From: Propionispira arboris
Lineage (GTDB): Bacteria; Bacillota; Negativicutes; Selenomonadales; Selenomonadaceae
Assembly: GCF_900109225.1 (NCBI RefSeq)
Contig: NZ_FNZK01000008.1
Location: 62,001 to 126,000 of the forward strand
Direction of reading: 5' to 3'
Length of the DNA: 64,000 nt
How positions within the stretch are numbered: the stretch's first letter is position 1; each line of letters opens with the position of its first letter. The notes beneath the pieces were generated by a model. The model was given only the letters and a program-made list of their open reading frames with translations, was not told the origin of the DNA and did no database searches. The position numbers and the translations under genes were made by a program. Below, piece by piece: positions 1 to 10,883 of this stretch.

Positions 1-2894
1 AAGGCAAACTCCCTGCCGGCGATTATGAATTTAAAATTGCGATTGGTGGTAGTTGGAGCGAAAACTACGGTGATAAAGGGCAGCCTGATGGAGCAAATAT
101 AACACTACATCTTAAATCTGCACAAAACGTGACATTTGATTATGATGGGATTACACATATTGTTACGTATAGCTATGCTGGGATGGCTGAGCCACCAGCC
201 GGAAAAAAAGAAACTACTGTAGTTGAGCAGCAAAGAAAAATAATGGTTGCAGGAAATTTGCAGCGTCAGCTTGGTGCAGCTAAGGATTGGGATCCCGGCG
301 ATATGAAAACGCAGATGAAAGATTTGGGGCATGGCTTTTACAGCTATACGACAAATTTGCTTGCAGGGTCTTACAGCTATAAAATTGCCGTCAATGGAAG
401 CTGGAATGAAAACTATGGTTTGAATGGCAATGCGGATGGTTCTAATATCCAGATGACTTTGACTAAGCCGCAGACAGTGACATTTTACTACAATGATACA
501 ACACACAAAATAAAAGACAGCAACAGTTACAAGTTGTTACCGGATCAGGATTTACCTATCGTCAGCGGCGATTTTGCAAAGATGGCCAAAGGTGATCTTT
601 TGATGCGAGATACAATTCTTGATGAATTTTATACGACAAGTCTTGAGGCAAAAGCCGGAACCTATCATGTGACGATCAGGCAAAAAGGCAAGCAGCTGGC
701 AGAGCAGCCCGTTATCGTAACGAAAGACAGTAAGCTGACACTTTATTTTGATGCAAAAAGTGGCAAACTGCTGGTTGACGATGGCAGTATTCATGAAGAT
801 AAACTTTATCATAATACTTGGGAACTTTCGAGTCGGCAGCCATTTGAAGCAATTAAAGCGGGTGATAGTGTGACTTTGGCTATCAGAGGACAAAAAGGCG
901 ATATCAAAAAAGCACAGCTCATGTTATTCAAATCAAGAATTGTAGCCAGAGGTGGCGATGAATATAATATTGACTACAGTGCTGGTACGAGGACGGTTTA
1001 TGATCTGGATTTTGTTGGCAGTCAAAACAATCAAGATATTTGGTCCAAAAAAATTCAAATTAACGATAATGGAGTTTATGGCTATAAATTTATTCTTAAT
1101 GGAATTAAAGAATATGGTGATGATGCAAAACCAGGACAGACGGGAATGGTTACATTGCGGGATGCAAAACCATTTCAACTGACTGTTTACCGAGCCGATT
1201 ATAAGACACCGAATTGGGCGAAAGAAGCGGTAACTTACCAGATTTTCCCGGATCGTTTCTTTAATGGTGATCCGAGTAATGATAATGCGAAGACAACTGC
1301 TCGAGGTCTGCAGCCGATTCAACATAAAAACTGGAATGAATTACCAACAAATCATTCCAGAACACCACAACTTGATGGGGATTCCTATGAATGTAATGAT
1401 TTTTTTGGTGGTGATCTAGTCGGGATTACGAAAAAATTAGATTATTTACAAGATCTTGGCATTACTGCAATCTATGTGAATCCAATCATGGAAGCAGCAT
1501 CAAACCATCGTTACGATACAGTGAATTATGAAAAGATTGATCCCTTCCTTGGCACACAAAAAGATTTTGATAATTTGATTAAAGAGATGGACAAACGTGG
1601 GATGCACTTAATTATGGATGGTGTGTTCAATCATGTCGGCGATGATTCAATCTATTTTGACCGCTATGGTAAGTATAAAACGGTGGGTGCCTATGAATAC
1701 TGGTCAAGAGTTTATGATTTTATGAATACGAAACATATGAAACAGTCTCAAGCTGAAGCGGCTGCAAAAAAATCTTTGGTGGCGGAAGGTCAAGTGTTCA
1801 GTTCCTACAATTGGCAGAATTGGTTTGACATATCAAATGAAAAAACTATCGATGAAATGGGAACGACATATAAATATCATTCATGGCAGGGTTATTCAAA
1901 TCTTGTTCCGTTTAAAGATTTTCCGCCAACCGCGGATTCACCTGTGAAAGATGAGCCAAATCAGCTAAACAATATCGACCTTGATAAATATTTTATCGAT
2001 GATGATAATGCTGTCATTACAACCTGGTTTAAAAAAGGGTTGGCTGGTTGGCGATTTGATGTGGCCAAAGAAGTTCCGGCGGAATTTTGGGAAGCTGTGA
2101 GAGCTAAGGTGAAGACAATTAAAACCATACAGGGTGATGAACCCTTGCTGCTTGGCGAAATATGGCAGGATGGATCACAGTTCCTTACGGGGGATCAGTT
2201 TGATTCCGTCATGAACTATAAACTCAGCTTTGCCGTAGGCGATCTGTTTTTGAATAAAGGCGATGCAGCCGCAGCGGATGCTGAACTCAAAACTTTACAG
2301 CAAAATTATCCGAAAGAAGCTCTGTATGATTTGATGAACATCGTGGATTCACATGATGTGGTTCGCGCTATTTTTAAATTTGGCGGCGGCCAGGATAGTG
2401 TCACGCAAGCTTCTTTGAAAGATTTTAACTATGAAGAAGGTAAGGCTAAACTTAAGCTGGCAGCGACTTTCCTTATGGGTTATCCGGGAATGCCGACAAT
2501 TTATTATGGTGATGAAGTCGGTGTATATGGAAGCTCAGATCCGGATTGTCGTAGAACTTATCCTTGGGGACATGAAGATCAAGAGTTATTAAGCTATTAC
2601 AAAAAAATTATTAAAGTCAGGAATGATCACAAGCAGCTCTTTGCGCATGGTGATGTATTTACCTTAAAAGCAGATGGTGATGTTTATGTTTATGGACGCT
2701 CGAATCAAGGTGAAGACGCTATCATAGCCATGAATCGCGGTAACTCCAAAGAAATTGTTTTGGATGCATCGAATTTTGCTGAAGGGACTCTCTTCAAAGA
2801 TGCACTGGATGATAACTATATAGTTTCGGTGCAAAATGGCAGGCTGACACTTGAACTCGGTACCTTAAAAGCCAGAATGCTGCTAAATAAATAG
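1..2894 (+). CDS. Glycoside hydrolase family 13 alpha-amylase/neopullulanase with tandem X25 modules (5' end outside window)
   Basis: The reading frame is open from base 3, so the gene starts before the window. Residue numbers here count from the Met codon at 129. Two X25-type starch-associated modules sit in tandem (motif GSWSENYG near base 51 and GSWNENYG near base 397), then further beta-rich domains, then the GH13 barrel beginning at EAVTYQIFPDRFF. Conserved GH13 regions are visible: DGVFNH (about 497-502), GWRFDV with nucleophile D644, LLGEIW with acid/base E677, and NIVDSHD with D743. All three catalytic acids are present. It should cleave alpha-glucans (starch, pullulan or maltodextrin), probably outside the cytoplasm; a signal peptide cannot be seen because the start is missing. 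The next gene, a GH4 enzyme 69 bases downstream, fits maltose use. Amylase versus pullulanase specificity cannot be told. Confidence 0.88.
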   Translation, partial: GKLPAGDYEFKIAIGGSWSENYGDKGQPDGANITLHLKSAQNVTFDYDGITHIVTYSYAGMAEPPAGKKETTVVEQQRKIMVAGNLQRQLGAAKDWDPGDMKTQMKDLGHGFYSYTTNLLAGSYSYKIAVNGSWNENYGLNGNADGSNIQMTLTKPQTVTFYYNDTTHKIKDSNSYKLLPDQDLPIVSGDFAKMAKGDLLMRDTILDEFYTTSLEAKAGTYHVTIRQKGKQLAEQPVIVTKDSKLTLYFDAKSGKLLVDDGSIHEDKLYHNTWELSSRQPFEAIKAGDSVTLAIRGQKGDIKKAQLMLFKSRIVARGGDEYNIDYSAGTRTVYDLDFVGSQNNQDIWSKKIQINDNGVYGYKFILNGIKEYGDDAKPGQTGMVTLRDAKPFQLTVYRADYKTPNWAKEAVTYQIFPDRFFNGDPSNDNAKTTARGLQPIQHKNWNELPTNHSRTPQLDGDSYECNDFFGGDLVGITKKLDYLQDLGITAIYVNPIMEAASNHRYDTVNYEKIDPFLGTQKDFDNLIKEMDKRGMHLIMDGVFNHVGDDSIYFDRYGKYKTVGAYEYWSRVYDFMNTKHMKQSQAEAAAKKSLVAEGQVFSSYNWQNWFDISNEKTIDEMGTTYKYHSWQGYSNLVPFKDFPPTADSPVKDEPNQLNNIDLDKYFIDDDNAVITTWFKKGLAGWRFDVAKEVPAEFWEAVRAKVKTIKTIQGDEPLLLGEIWQDGSQFLTGDQFDSVMNYKLSFAVGDLFLNKGDAAAADAELKTLQQNYPKEALYDLMNIVDSHDVVRAIFKFGGGQDSVTQASLKDFNYEEGKAKLKLAATFLMGYPGMPTIYYGDEVGVYGSSDPDCRRTYPWGHEDQELLSYYKKIIKVRNDHKQLFAHGDVFTLKADGDVYVYGRSNQGEDAIIAMNRGNSKEIVLDASNFAEGTLFKDALDDNYIVSVQNGRLTLELGTLKARMLLNK

Positions 2895-4289
<1,395 letters not shown>

Positions 4290-4293
4290 AAAT

Positions 4294-4340
4294 AAGTAAA
4301 ACAAGCTGGATACCAATGCGGTATCCAGCTTGTTTTACTT
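4294..4340. terminator. Bidirectional intrinsic terminator between convergent genes
   Basis: Perfect 21-bp inverted repeat (4294-4314 and 4320-4340) with a 5-base loop AATGC. A-rich and T-rich flanks on both sides suit termination of glvA (+) and of the NUDIX gene (-). Confidence 0.9.
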
Positions 4341-4419
4341 TACGATTGTCCCATGCATAAATTTTTCATTCACCAATACACACATTTCATCGGTGAAAAT
4401 TCAGTGATTTTAAACAAGC

Positions 4420-5079
4420 TTAAGGCCGCAGTTTGCAGCAGATATCACGAATAATTCGTGCGGTTAAGCCCCAGATAACACCTTCGTTTGTTTGATAGGT
4501 GAAAATACGCTGGCGAAATTGTCCCCAGGGTTTTTGATATTGTTCCGGCAAGCCTAATTTCCTTGCTGGTAATAACTGGACTTCTTCGTTCAGATGATTG
4601 ATATAGGATGGATGGTTTTTTAAGATAACGTTATAGGTAGAGGGGGGATTTTTTTCAAAAAAGGATATGGGCAGTGTGAAGGCGTGCTCTACCTCGGCCG
4701 GGTTTGATTTTATATCGGCAAGCGTGTAGTCTGCCGTAGCGATAAAGGTATCGATCGTTTTTCCCAGGGGGACAACCAGCGTATCGAGTTGACCAATGAT
4801 AGAAATTTTGTCAGGGCAAAGTCCGAGTTCCTCTTCTGTTTCGCGTAAAGCAGTTTGCCTTAGTGATATGTCTTTTTGGGGGTCGTATTTGCCGCCAGGA
4901 AAACAAATTTCACCAGCTTGCGAAATAAAGGCACTTCTTTTTTGCAGCAGAAAATGGTATTCATTTTCTATTGGCAGTAATAAAACGAGTACAGCCGCAG
5001 GCATATATTCATCGATTCCCTGAATACCAGGAACCTCAGGTAAGGACTTTTTTAGACTGGATAGGTCGTTTTCTTGCAT
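4420..5079 (-). CDS. NUDIX hydrolase, CoA pyrophosphatase type
   Basis: A 219-residue NUDIX protein of the NudL/YeaB group, which splits coenzyme A or acyl-CoA into phosphopantetheine and 3',5'-ADP. The Nudix box reads GGK...TALRETEEELGL, preceded by QKRSAFISQAGEICFPGG; the L-KR-x6-GE-x-FPGG pattern is typical of the CoA pyrophosphatase subgroup. The ATG at 5079 has GAGGTG about 9 bases upstream, so a longer in-frame start at 5115 is less likely. It is a lone gene on the minus strand, convergent with glvA. Family is clear; exact substrate is inferred. Confidence 0.85.
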   Translation of the reverse strand: MQENDLSSLKKSLPEVPGIQGIDEYMPAAVLVLLLPIENEYHFLLQKRSAFISQAGEICFPGGKYDPQKDISLRQTALRETEEELGLCPDKISIIGQLDTLVVPLGKTIDTFIATADYTLADIKSNPAEVEHAFTLPISFFEKNPPSTYNVILKNHPSYINHLNEEVQLLPARKLGLPEQYQKPWGQFRQRIFTYQTNEGVIWGLTARIIRDICCKLRP

Positions 5080-5351
5080 AAGAGAATACACCTCGATTAT
5101 GGTATGTAAATACAATTAACTATATATACGATAACATAGTCTGATGGTTTGAGAAAGGGGTTCATTAAATTCAATCCAATATTAAAGATTGAACAATCTG
5201 AAAATATTTATTTTTCTTTTAATAAGTATGGTAGAATATAAATTACAAATTTGTATTCGCATATTTATGAATACATATATAAGCGTGCTTTATTTAGGAA
5301 TATGAACTTTTCTGTCCTGTGATAGAGAAAATGTAAGGAGTGTGTATATAG

Positions 5352-8015
5352 TTGCAACAAGAATGTAGTGAAATAAGAAAAAATCGTGTTTTAAATCAAT
5401 TGATTCAAATGACGGATCTTATAGTAAATCAGCTTAATACCTCGTTACAAGTTGGTTTTTCCACCAAAGATATTGCTTTGCAACTGAATTTATTGCGAAA
5501 CAATGTAAGTATGGAATTAAATATTTTGGTAAGGGAAAAAAAGGCTATTAAAGTAGCAGGAAAACCAGTTTTATATCTAGCAGTTTGTTCAGTAGAAAAA
5601 GCTGTTCAGATACATTTTGAAAGTGTTGCTTTTCCAAATGTAGAGGCTTTTAAATCTGCTTTGGGATTTGAAGCTGGAGCGTTGCTGTCTTTAGATAAAA
5701 TATCACAAAAAGTGGTAGAGATAAAGCAGCCGCTTATGGCGAAAGTGAAAAATAAACATAAATTAGATCCAGCGGAAGGCATACTGGAGAAAATTATCGG
5801 TGTACATGATGATCTACAAACGCAAATCAAACAGGCAAAAGCAGCTATTTTATATCCGCCAAACGGATTACATACATTGCTTATTGGTCCGACCGGAAGT
5901 GGGAAAACGACATTTGCTGGTGTTATGCATCAATATGCCATTGAATCTGGGAAATTACCAAAAGAAGCGCCTTATGTAATCTTTAATTGTGCAGATTATG
6001 CTGAAAATAAACAATTGTTGATTTCACAATTGTTTGGCTGTATTAAAGGTGCTTATACAGGCGCAGGACAAGAACGACGTGGTTTAGTGGATAAAGCGAA
6101 TGGTGGTATTTTATTTTTAGATGAAATTCATCGTTTGCCTCCGGAAGGGCAAGAAATGTTATTTTCTCTCATTGACAGGGGAACATATCAAAGACTTGGT
6201 GAAACCGATCAAACTCATTTTGCTAATGTACTGATTATTGCTGCTACTACGGAAAACCCTGAATCGGCAATTTTACGAACTTTTTTACGGAGAATTCCTT
6301 TAACTATTGCACTTCCTGGGATTAATGAAAGACCGCTAAAAGTAAGAATGCTTTTGATTTGTCAGTTTTTTCGTGAAGAATCTATGAAAATTAAAGTTCC
6401 ACTCACGGTAGCCAAGGAAGTTTTAAAAGTGTTGCTGCTATATAAATGTCCAGGTAATATTGGTCAATTACGCAATGACATTCAACTCATTTGTGCTAAT
6501 GCATTTATTGAATATGTTACAGCTGGAACAGAAGGAGTGCAGATCAAATTATCACAATTAACAGATCAGTTAAAAGAAGGATTTTTCTCTTTGGATGAAA
6601 AACGACAGGAAATTATGCAAAATTTTAATTTGAACGATTGCGAGACCATTACCTTTAATGGTAGTGAAAATGATTTGAATGAAAATCTGCATGATATTTT
6701 ACTCTATGATGACTATCAAATGGATGATACATTTTATGAGTTTATTTTGGAAAATGCGCAAAAATTATATAAAAAAGGATGTTCTATACCGGAAATAAAA
6801 AAAAGCATCAGGACAAAGATGCAAAAGCGCATGCATGAGATTGTACCAAAAGCTTTGAAATGTAACTTACAAGTTGATAAAGAAGTACTGTCTAAACTTG
6901 CAACACCAGAAATTGTTCATATTATTGAAGAACAGTTAAATGCAGCTCCAAAGTTATTTGGTCCGGTTGTTGATACAAAACTTATTTATAGTTTGGCACT
7001 GCATATGGAGACTTTGGTTGAAAGAATTCGACAGGGAGAAATCACCATATATCCTAATATATCTGAAATTAGCAATAAATATCCAGATGAATACCATGTT
7101 GCAAAAAAAATAAAAACCGCAGTAGGAGAAGTGCTCTCTATTAACATACCGGAAGATGAGGTTGCTTTTATTGGTGCATTCTTGTATTCGATACGGCATA
7201 GTAAAGTGGATGGTAATATACAGGTCCTGGTCATGGCACATGGTCAGTCAACTGCAAGTAATATGGTAGAAGTTGCAAAAACTTTATTGGGGTATGATTG
7301 TCTTCATGCTTTAGATATGCCAATGGAATCAAAAGTTGAGGTTACTTTGCAAAAAGCAGTTGAATTTGTTAAGAGAATTCATCGTGGCAGTGGTGTTTTA
7401 ATTTTAGTTGATATGGGATCGCTGACTACATTTTCTGAGATTATTACAAAAAAGACAGGGATACCAACTAAAACAATTCGGATGGTTAGTACACCGATGG
7501 TAATTGAGGCGGCACGTAAAGCAATGATGCCCAATATGGTTCTTGATGAGCTGGTTAAAAGTGTAATTACAATGAGTCCGTTTATAGGTGAAAGAATTAA
7601 AATTACGGATATGTCGCTGCATGAGGAAGAATATCGTGAACAGAAATTTCCGATCCAGCCGGCATTTACCAATAACGTATTTAAAATGTTGGAAAATATA
7701 TTAGTTTTTTTAAATGTGAAAAAGACGTATAAAATTTTAGAGGCTGTTTTAAACCATATACTTGCCGACTACGAACAAGCTGCGGATGAAGTTATTCGCC
7801 TTAAATTTTTTTTCCATTGCTCTTGTATGTTAGAGCGTGTTATTCGGAAAGAACCATTGCCTTATAAAAATTTTATAAAGGTTCAAAAAGAAAAAGAACA
7901 TTTATTTCATATTGTGAAATTGGATTTCGTGCTGGCAGAAGAGTCATTTGGTATTTCGATTCCCAATACAGAAGTTACTTATGTTGTTGAAATGCTATAC
8001 TTACATTTTTATTGA
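5352..8015 (+). CDS. LevR/ManR-type sigma-54-dependent transcriptional activator with PRD and PTS EIIA domains
   Basis: An 887-residue regulator with the LevR architecture: N-terminal winged helix (about 1-85), sigma-54 AAA+ domain with Walker A GPTGSGKT (about 179-186), the sigma-54-contacting loop GAYTGA (233-238, a variant of GAFTGA) and Walker B GGILFLDEIHR. These are followed by a PTS regulation domain with H551, a mannose-type EIIA domain with H630 in MAHGQST, and a C-terminal PRD with H822. Such activators open sigma-54 promoters of mannose-family PTS operons and are controlled by PTS phosphorylation of these histidines. The start is TTG at 5352 with AAGGAG at 5335-5340; a GTG at 5340 in frame runs into a stop. 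A matching -24/-12 promoter and PTS operon follow directly. Confidence 0.92.
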   Translation: MQQECSEIRKNRVLNQLIQMTDLIVNQLNTSLQVGFSTKDIALQLNLLRNNVSMELNILVREKKAIKVAGKPVLYLAVCSVEKAVQIHFESVAFPNVEAFKSALGFEAGALLSLDKISQKVVEIKQPLMAKVKNKHKLDPAEGILEKIIGVHDDLQTQIKQAKAAILYPPNGLHTLLIGPTGSGKTTFAGVMHQYAIESGKLPKEAPYVIFNCADYAENKQLLISQLFGCIKGAYTGAGQERRGLVDKANGGILFLDEIHRLPPEGQEMLFSLIDRGTYQRLGETDQTHFANVLIIAATTENPESAILRTFLRRIPLTIALPGINERPLKVRMLLICQFFREESMKIKVPLTVAKEVLKVLLLYKCPGNIGQLRNDIQLICANAFIEYVTAGTEGVQIKLSQLTDQLKEGFFSLDEKRQEIMQNFNLNDCETITFNGSENDLNENLHDILLYDDYQMDDTFYEFILENAQKLYKKGCSIPEIKKSIRTKMQKRMHEIVPKALKCNLQVDKEVLSKLATPEIVHIIEEQLNAAPKLFGPVVDTKLIYSLALHMETLVERIRQGEITIYPNISEISNKYPDEYHVAKKIKTAVGEVLSINIPEDEVAFIGAFLYSIRHSKVDGNIQVLVMAHGQSTASNMVEVAKTLLGYDCLHALDMPMESKVEVTLQKAVEFVKRIHRGSGVLILVDMGSLTTFSEIITKKTGIPTKTIRMVSTPMVIEAARKAMMPNMVLDELVKSVITMSPFIGERIKITDMSLHEEEYREQKFPIQPAFTNNVFKMLENILVFLNVKKTYKILEAVLNHILADYEQAADEVIRLKFFFHCSCMLERVIRKEPLPYKNFIKVQKEKEHLFHIVKLDFVLAEESFGISIPNTEVTYVVEMLYLHFY

Positions 8016-8060
8016 AATTTTTCGCAAGGCAAATAAACATACATAGTTTAGTCTCCGACA

Positions 8061-8105
8061 AAAGGATTCAACCTCAAAATGCACATGAGGTTGAATCCTT
8101 TTTAA
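8061..8105 (+). terminator. Intrinsic terminator after the LevR-type regulator
   Basis: 15-bp perfect inverted repeat (8061-8075 with 8087-8101), loop of 11 bases, followed by a T run. It separates regulator and PTS operon into two transcription units. Confidence 0.88.
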
Positions 8106-8254
8106 TACACATTGTGATACACATTAACAAAGAACAGTAATACACATAATACTTTATCTATACTGAGACAGATTTTTATTAAATCAGGAAAAATATTGGT
8201 GAAATACATTTATGAAATGTTATATAGAAAGGCCATTTTACTCTTAATACACAT
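8105..8254 (+). promoter_or_regulatory. Four copies of ATACACAT upstream of the sigma-54 promoter (candidate activator sites)
   Basis: The octamer ATACACAT occurs at 8105-8112, 8117-8124, 8140-8147 and 8247-8254, all on the same strand, in the interval between the regulator's terminator and the -24/-12 promoter. The position fits enhancer-like upstream activating sequences for the LevR-type protein. The repeats are seen directly; their role is inferred. Confidence 0.5.
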
Positions 8255-8265
8255 AATCATCTGTA

Positions 8266-8282
8266 TTGGCATAATATTTGCA
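8266..8282 (+). promoter_or_regulatory. Sigma-54 (-24/-12) promoter of the PTS operon
   Basis: TTGGCATAATATTTGCA matches the sigma-54 consensus TTGGCACN5TTGCA with exact spacing: GG at 8268-8269 and GC at 8280-8281. It lies 52 bases upstream of the EIIA start and directly downstream of the gene for a sigma-54 activator. Transcription should start near 8293, so a longer in-frame EIIA start at 8196 can be excluded. Confidence 0.88.
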
Positions 8283-8333
8283 TTAATAAAGATTGTAAAG
8301 TTATATTGGAATACAGAGATAGGAGGTGATAAG

Positions 8334-8741
8334 ATGATTGGTATTTTGCTATTAACACATGAAGATTTTGGGGCAGGAATGATAAAAAGTGCTGAATTGA
8401 TTGTTGGGAATGTACAACATACGCTGTCGCTTGGCTTGCATCGTGGTGATGATATTGCAACATTTAAACTTAAAGTACAAACCGCAATTATGGAGCTCGA
8501 TGAAGGAGGTGGTGTACTTGTCTTTGTAGATTTATTTGGTGCAAGCCCATATAATGCAACAGCTATGGCAAGTCAGAATATTAAACCCAAATTCCGTTGT
8601 ATCACAGGACTGAGTTTTCCAATGTTATTAGAGGCTCTGACGATGCGTGGCAATTATGAATTGGTGGAGTTAACTACACATTGCATGCAGGTTGGTATCG
8701 ATGGTGTAAAAGAATTATTTTCTGAAATGGGTTTGTTATAA
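8334..8741 (+). CDS. Mannose-family PTS EIIA component
   Basis: A 135-residue cytosolic phosphocarrier. The phospho-accepting His is H9 in LLLTHEDFG, at the usual position for EIIA-Man/Lev proteins; it takes phosphate from HPr and passes it to EIIB. The segment VFVDLFGASPYNA is the family's second signature. The ATG at 8334 has a strong GGAGGTGAT at 8322-8330, and the mapped sigma-54 promoter lies downstream of an alternative start at 8196, so 8334 is preferred. First gene of an operon EIIA-EIIB-EIIC-EIID followed by three sugar phosphate enzymes. Confidence 0.93.
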   Translation: MIGILLLTHEDFGAGMIKSAELIVGNVQHTLSLGLHRGDDIATFKLKVQTAIMELDEGGGVLVFVDLFGASPYNATAMASQNIKPKFRCITGLSFPMLLEALTMRGNYELVELTTHCMQVGIDGVKELFSEMGLL

Positions 8742-8766
8742 ATTTAGTCAAAAAAGGATGTTTTAT

Positions 8767-9240
8767 ATGTTGAATATTGTATTAACGCGCATTGATGATC
8801 GATTAATTCATGGTCAAGTTGTTACCGCCTGGTCGAAAACAACAAAAGCAAACCGTATCATTGTTGTGGATGATGAAGTTGCTCAAGATGAATTTATGAT
8901 TAAAATTTTACAAATGGCTGCACCGAATGCCTTTAAAATTGGTATTCATACCATTGAAGTGGCCGCTGAAATTTTAAAAGGCGAAGATATCGGCGAACGC
9001 GTTATGGTTTTGGTGAAAACACCCAAAACGGTTGAAGCACTTATCGAGGGCGGAGTTGATATCAAAACATTAAATCTTGGTGGTATGGGGGCTGTTGTCG
9101 GAAGAAAACAATTGTATCGCAATATTTCTATTTCTGAAGCGGAAAAAGAATGCTTTAAGAGATTGATCTTACGTGGAATTCATGTTTATGTACAGATCGT
9201 ACCAGATGCTTCAGCCAAAAACATTGAAACATTATTTTAA
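8767..9240 (+). CDS. Mannose-family PTS EIIB component
   Basis: A 157-residue EIIB of the mannose/fructose/sorbose family. The phosphorylated histidine is H15 in RIDDRLIHGQV, a near-invariant motif of the family; EIIB transfers the phosphate to the incoming sugar. The ATG at 8767 is 9 bases from AAAGG; an ATG at 8758 directly abuts that site and is rejected. It is a separate polypeptide rather than fused to EIIA as in E. coli ManX. Confidence 0.93.
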   Translation: MLNIVLTRIDDRLIHGQVVTAWSKTTKANRIIVVDDEVAQDEFMIKILQMAAPNAFKIGIHTIEVAAEILKGEDIGERVMVLVKTPKTVEALIEGGVDIKTLNLGGMGAVVGRKQLYRNISISEAEKECFKRLILRGIHVYVQIVPDASAKNIETLF

Positions 9241-9266
9241 TAAAATATTTTGAGGGGGAATAAGAG

Positions 9267-10031
9267 ATGGAAGTATCATTTTTCCAGGCAGCATTGATTG
9301 GATTTTTCTATTATCTTTCATGGAGTCCTTGGTGTACGTATGTAGGTTTTTTCACATTGAATCGTCCACTGGTAGCGGGGTTTATTACTGGTATCATTTT
9401 AGGACATCCAATGGAAGGCGCATTGATTGGAGCCGGTATTAATGTTATTTATTTAGGGTTTATTTCAGCTGGTGGTGCCCAAATGGGAGATCCATCATTT
9501 GCGGGTTATGCTGGGACAGCACTAGCAATTATTTCAAATCTTGATGTCAGTACAGCGATGGCTATTTCGGTTCCACTCGGGACAATTGCCACGGTTTTAT
9601 GGATTGCAAAAATGACTGTCAATTCCTTTTTTGTTCATTGGGCAGATCGAGAAGTAGAAAAAGGGAATATTAATAGGGTGGCATTTATCAATGTTGTACC
9701 GCCACAAATATTATTGTTTGTTGTTAGTTTTATTCCGGCAACCTTGGTTGTATATTATGGACCAAGTGCTGTGAATGGCATGTTAAGTATTTTAACGGAT
9801 AATGTTTTACATGTTTTTAATGTAATTGGAGCCATGTTACCTGCTTTAGGTATTGCTATGAATCTGAAATTGATTGGAAATTCTTTTACTATGCCATTTT
9901 TTGTCTTAGGGATACTTTTGGCTGTTCAGTTTAAAATGGATATCATTATTATATCAATTATAGGTGTAGTTATTGCTTTAACAATTAGTGCAATGAAAAA
10001 TAGTTCACAATCCGGCGAAGGGAGGATGTAA
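9267..10031 (+). CDS. Mannose-family PTS EIIC membrane component
   Basis: A 254-residue polytopic membrane protein of the EIIC-Man family. Family hallmarks include the Gly-rich GHPMEGALIGAGINVIYLGFISAGGAQMGDP region near residues 50-80. With EIID it forms the translocation channel. A GAGGGGG element lies about 10 bases ahead of the ATG. The EIID start follows two bases after its stop. Confidence 0.92.
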   Translation: MEVSFFQAALIGFFYYLSWSPWCTYVGFFTLNRPLVAGFITGIILGHPMEGALIGAGINVIYLGFISAGGAQMGDPSFAGYAGTALAIISNLDVSTAMAISVPLGTIATVLWIAKMTVNSFFVHWADREVEKGNINRVAFINVVPPQILLFVVSFIPATLVVYYGPSAVNGMLSILTDNVLHVFNVIGAMLPALGIAMNLKLIGNSFTMPFFVLGILLAVQFKMDIIIISIIGVVIALTISAMKNSSQSGEGRM

Positions 10032-10033
10032 TT

Positions 10034-10849
10034 ATGTCAAATCAAAAATTAGTTAAAAGTGATGTCATAAAATCTTGGTTCAATTGGTTTATGTTTGCTC
10101 AATCGAATTATAATTATGAACGTTTGCAAGCGACAGCATTTGCACACGCCATGTTACCGGTTATCAAGAAGCTCTATAAAGAACCGGCAGAACAAAAAGC
10201 AGCGATGCAGCGTCATTTATCTTTTTTTAACACAGAACCTATTTGTGGGTCTGTAATTCATGGTGTTACTGTTGCTATGGAAGAAGAACGTGCCAACGGA
10301 AAACCAATTACTGATCAGGCGTTTAATGGTATCAAAACGGGTTTAATGGGACCCCTTGCTGGTATTGGTGATACATTAACACAAGGTGTTATCACACCGA
10401 TTATGCTGGCTATTTGTATCGGAATTACGAATAATAATAATATTGCCGGACCGATTATTTTTATTTTGGCTCAGTTTATCATAATGACAACAATTTCTTT
10501 TAGTATGTGGATGAATGGTTATAAATATGGACGTTTAGCAGTAGAACAAATTATGTCAGGTGGGAAGATAAACCGTGTGATTGAAGCGGCGTCTATTCTA
10601 GGAACTTTGGTTATGGGTGGTCTGGTAGGACGATTTATTCCACTTCAGTTTGCTTTTACATTTGATTTGGGTGCAGGTTCGATCTTTAGTTTACAGACAG
10701 ATTTATTGGATAAACTATTTCCCGGCATGATACCTCTCGTTTTGACACTGGTGGTTTTAAAAATGGTAAAGGCCGGTGTTTCTCCAATTAAATTAATGGG
10801 TATTTTGATTTTGTTTGGAGCGATTACGGGTGCATTAGGAATTTTTTAA
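10034..10849 (+). CDS. Mannose-family PTS EIID membrane component
   Basis: A 271-residue EIID protein, the subunit unique to the mannose PTS family. The N-terminal part carries SWFNWFMFAQSNYNYERLQATAFAHAM, and the centre has GLMGPLAGIGDTLTQGVITPI, both diagnostic. The C-terminus is hydrophobic with predicted transmembrane segments. It completes an intact four-subunit transporter. A GGGAGGATGTAATT region lies ahead of the ATG, inside the end of the EIIC gene. Confidence 0.93.
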   Translation: MSNQKLVKSDVIKSWFNWFMFAQSNYNYERLQATAFAHAMLPVIKKLYKEPAEQKAAMQRHLSFFNTEPICGSVIHGVTVAMEEERANGKPITDQAFNGIKTGLMGPLAGIGDTLTQGVITPIMLAICIGITNNNNIAGPIIFILAQFIIMTTISFSMWMNGYKYGRLAVEQIMSGGKINRVIEAASILGTLVMGGLVGRFIPLQFAFTFDLGAGSIFSLQTDLLDKLFPGMIPLVLTLVVLKMVKAGVSPIKLMGILILFGAITGALGIF

Positions 10850-10883
10850 AATAGTGAATGCGTAGAAAGGTGTATTAGTTATT

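Noticed and set aside
8196-8333. Upstream extension of the PTS EIIA gene encoding a hydrophobic stretch
   Set aside because: The sigma-54 promoter at 8266-8282 lies inside it and a strong ribosome site supports the start at 8334.
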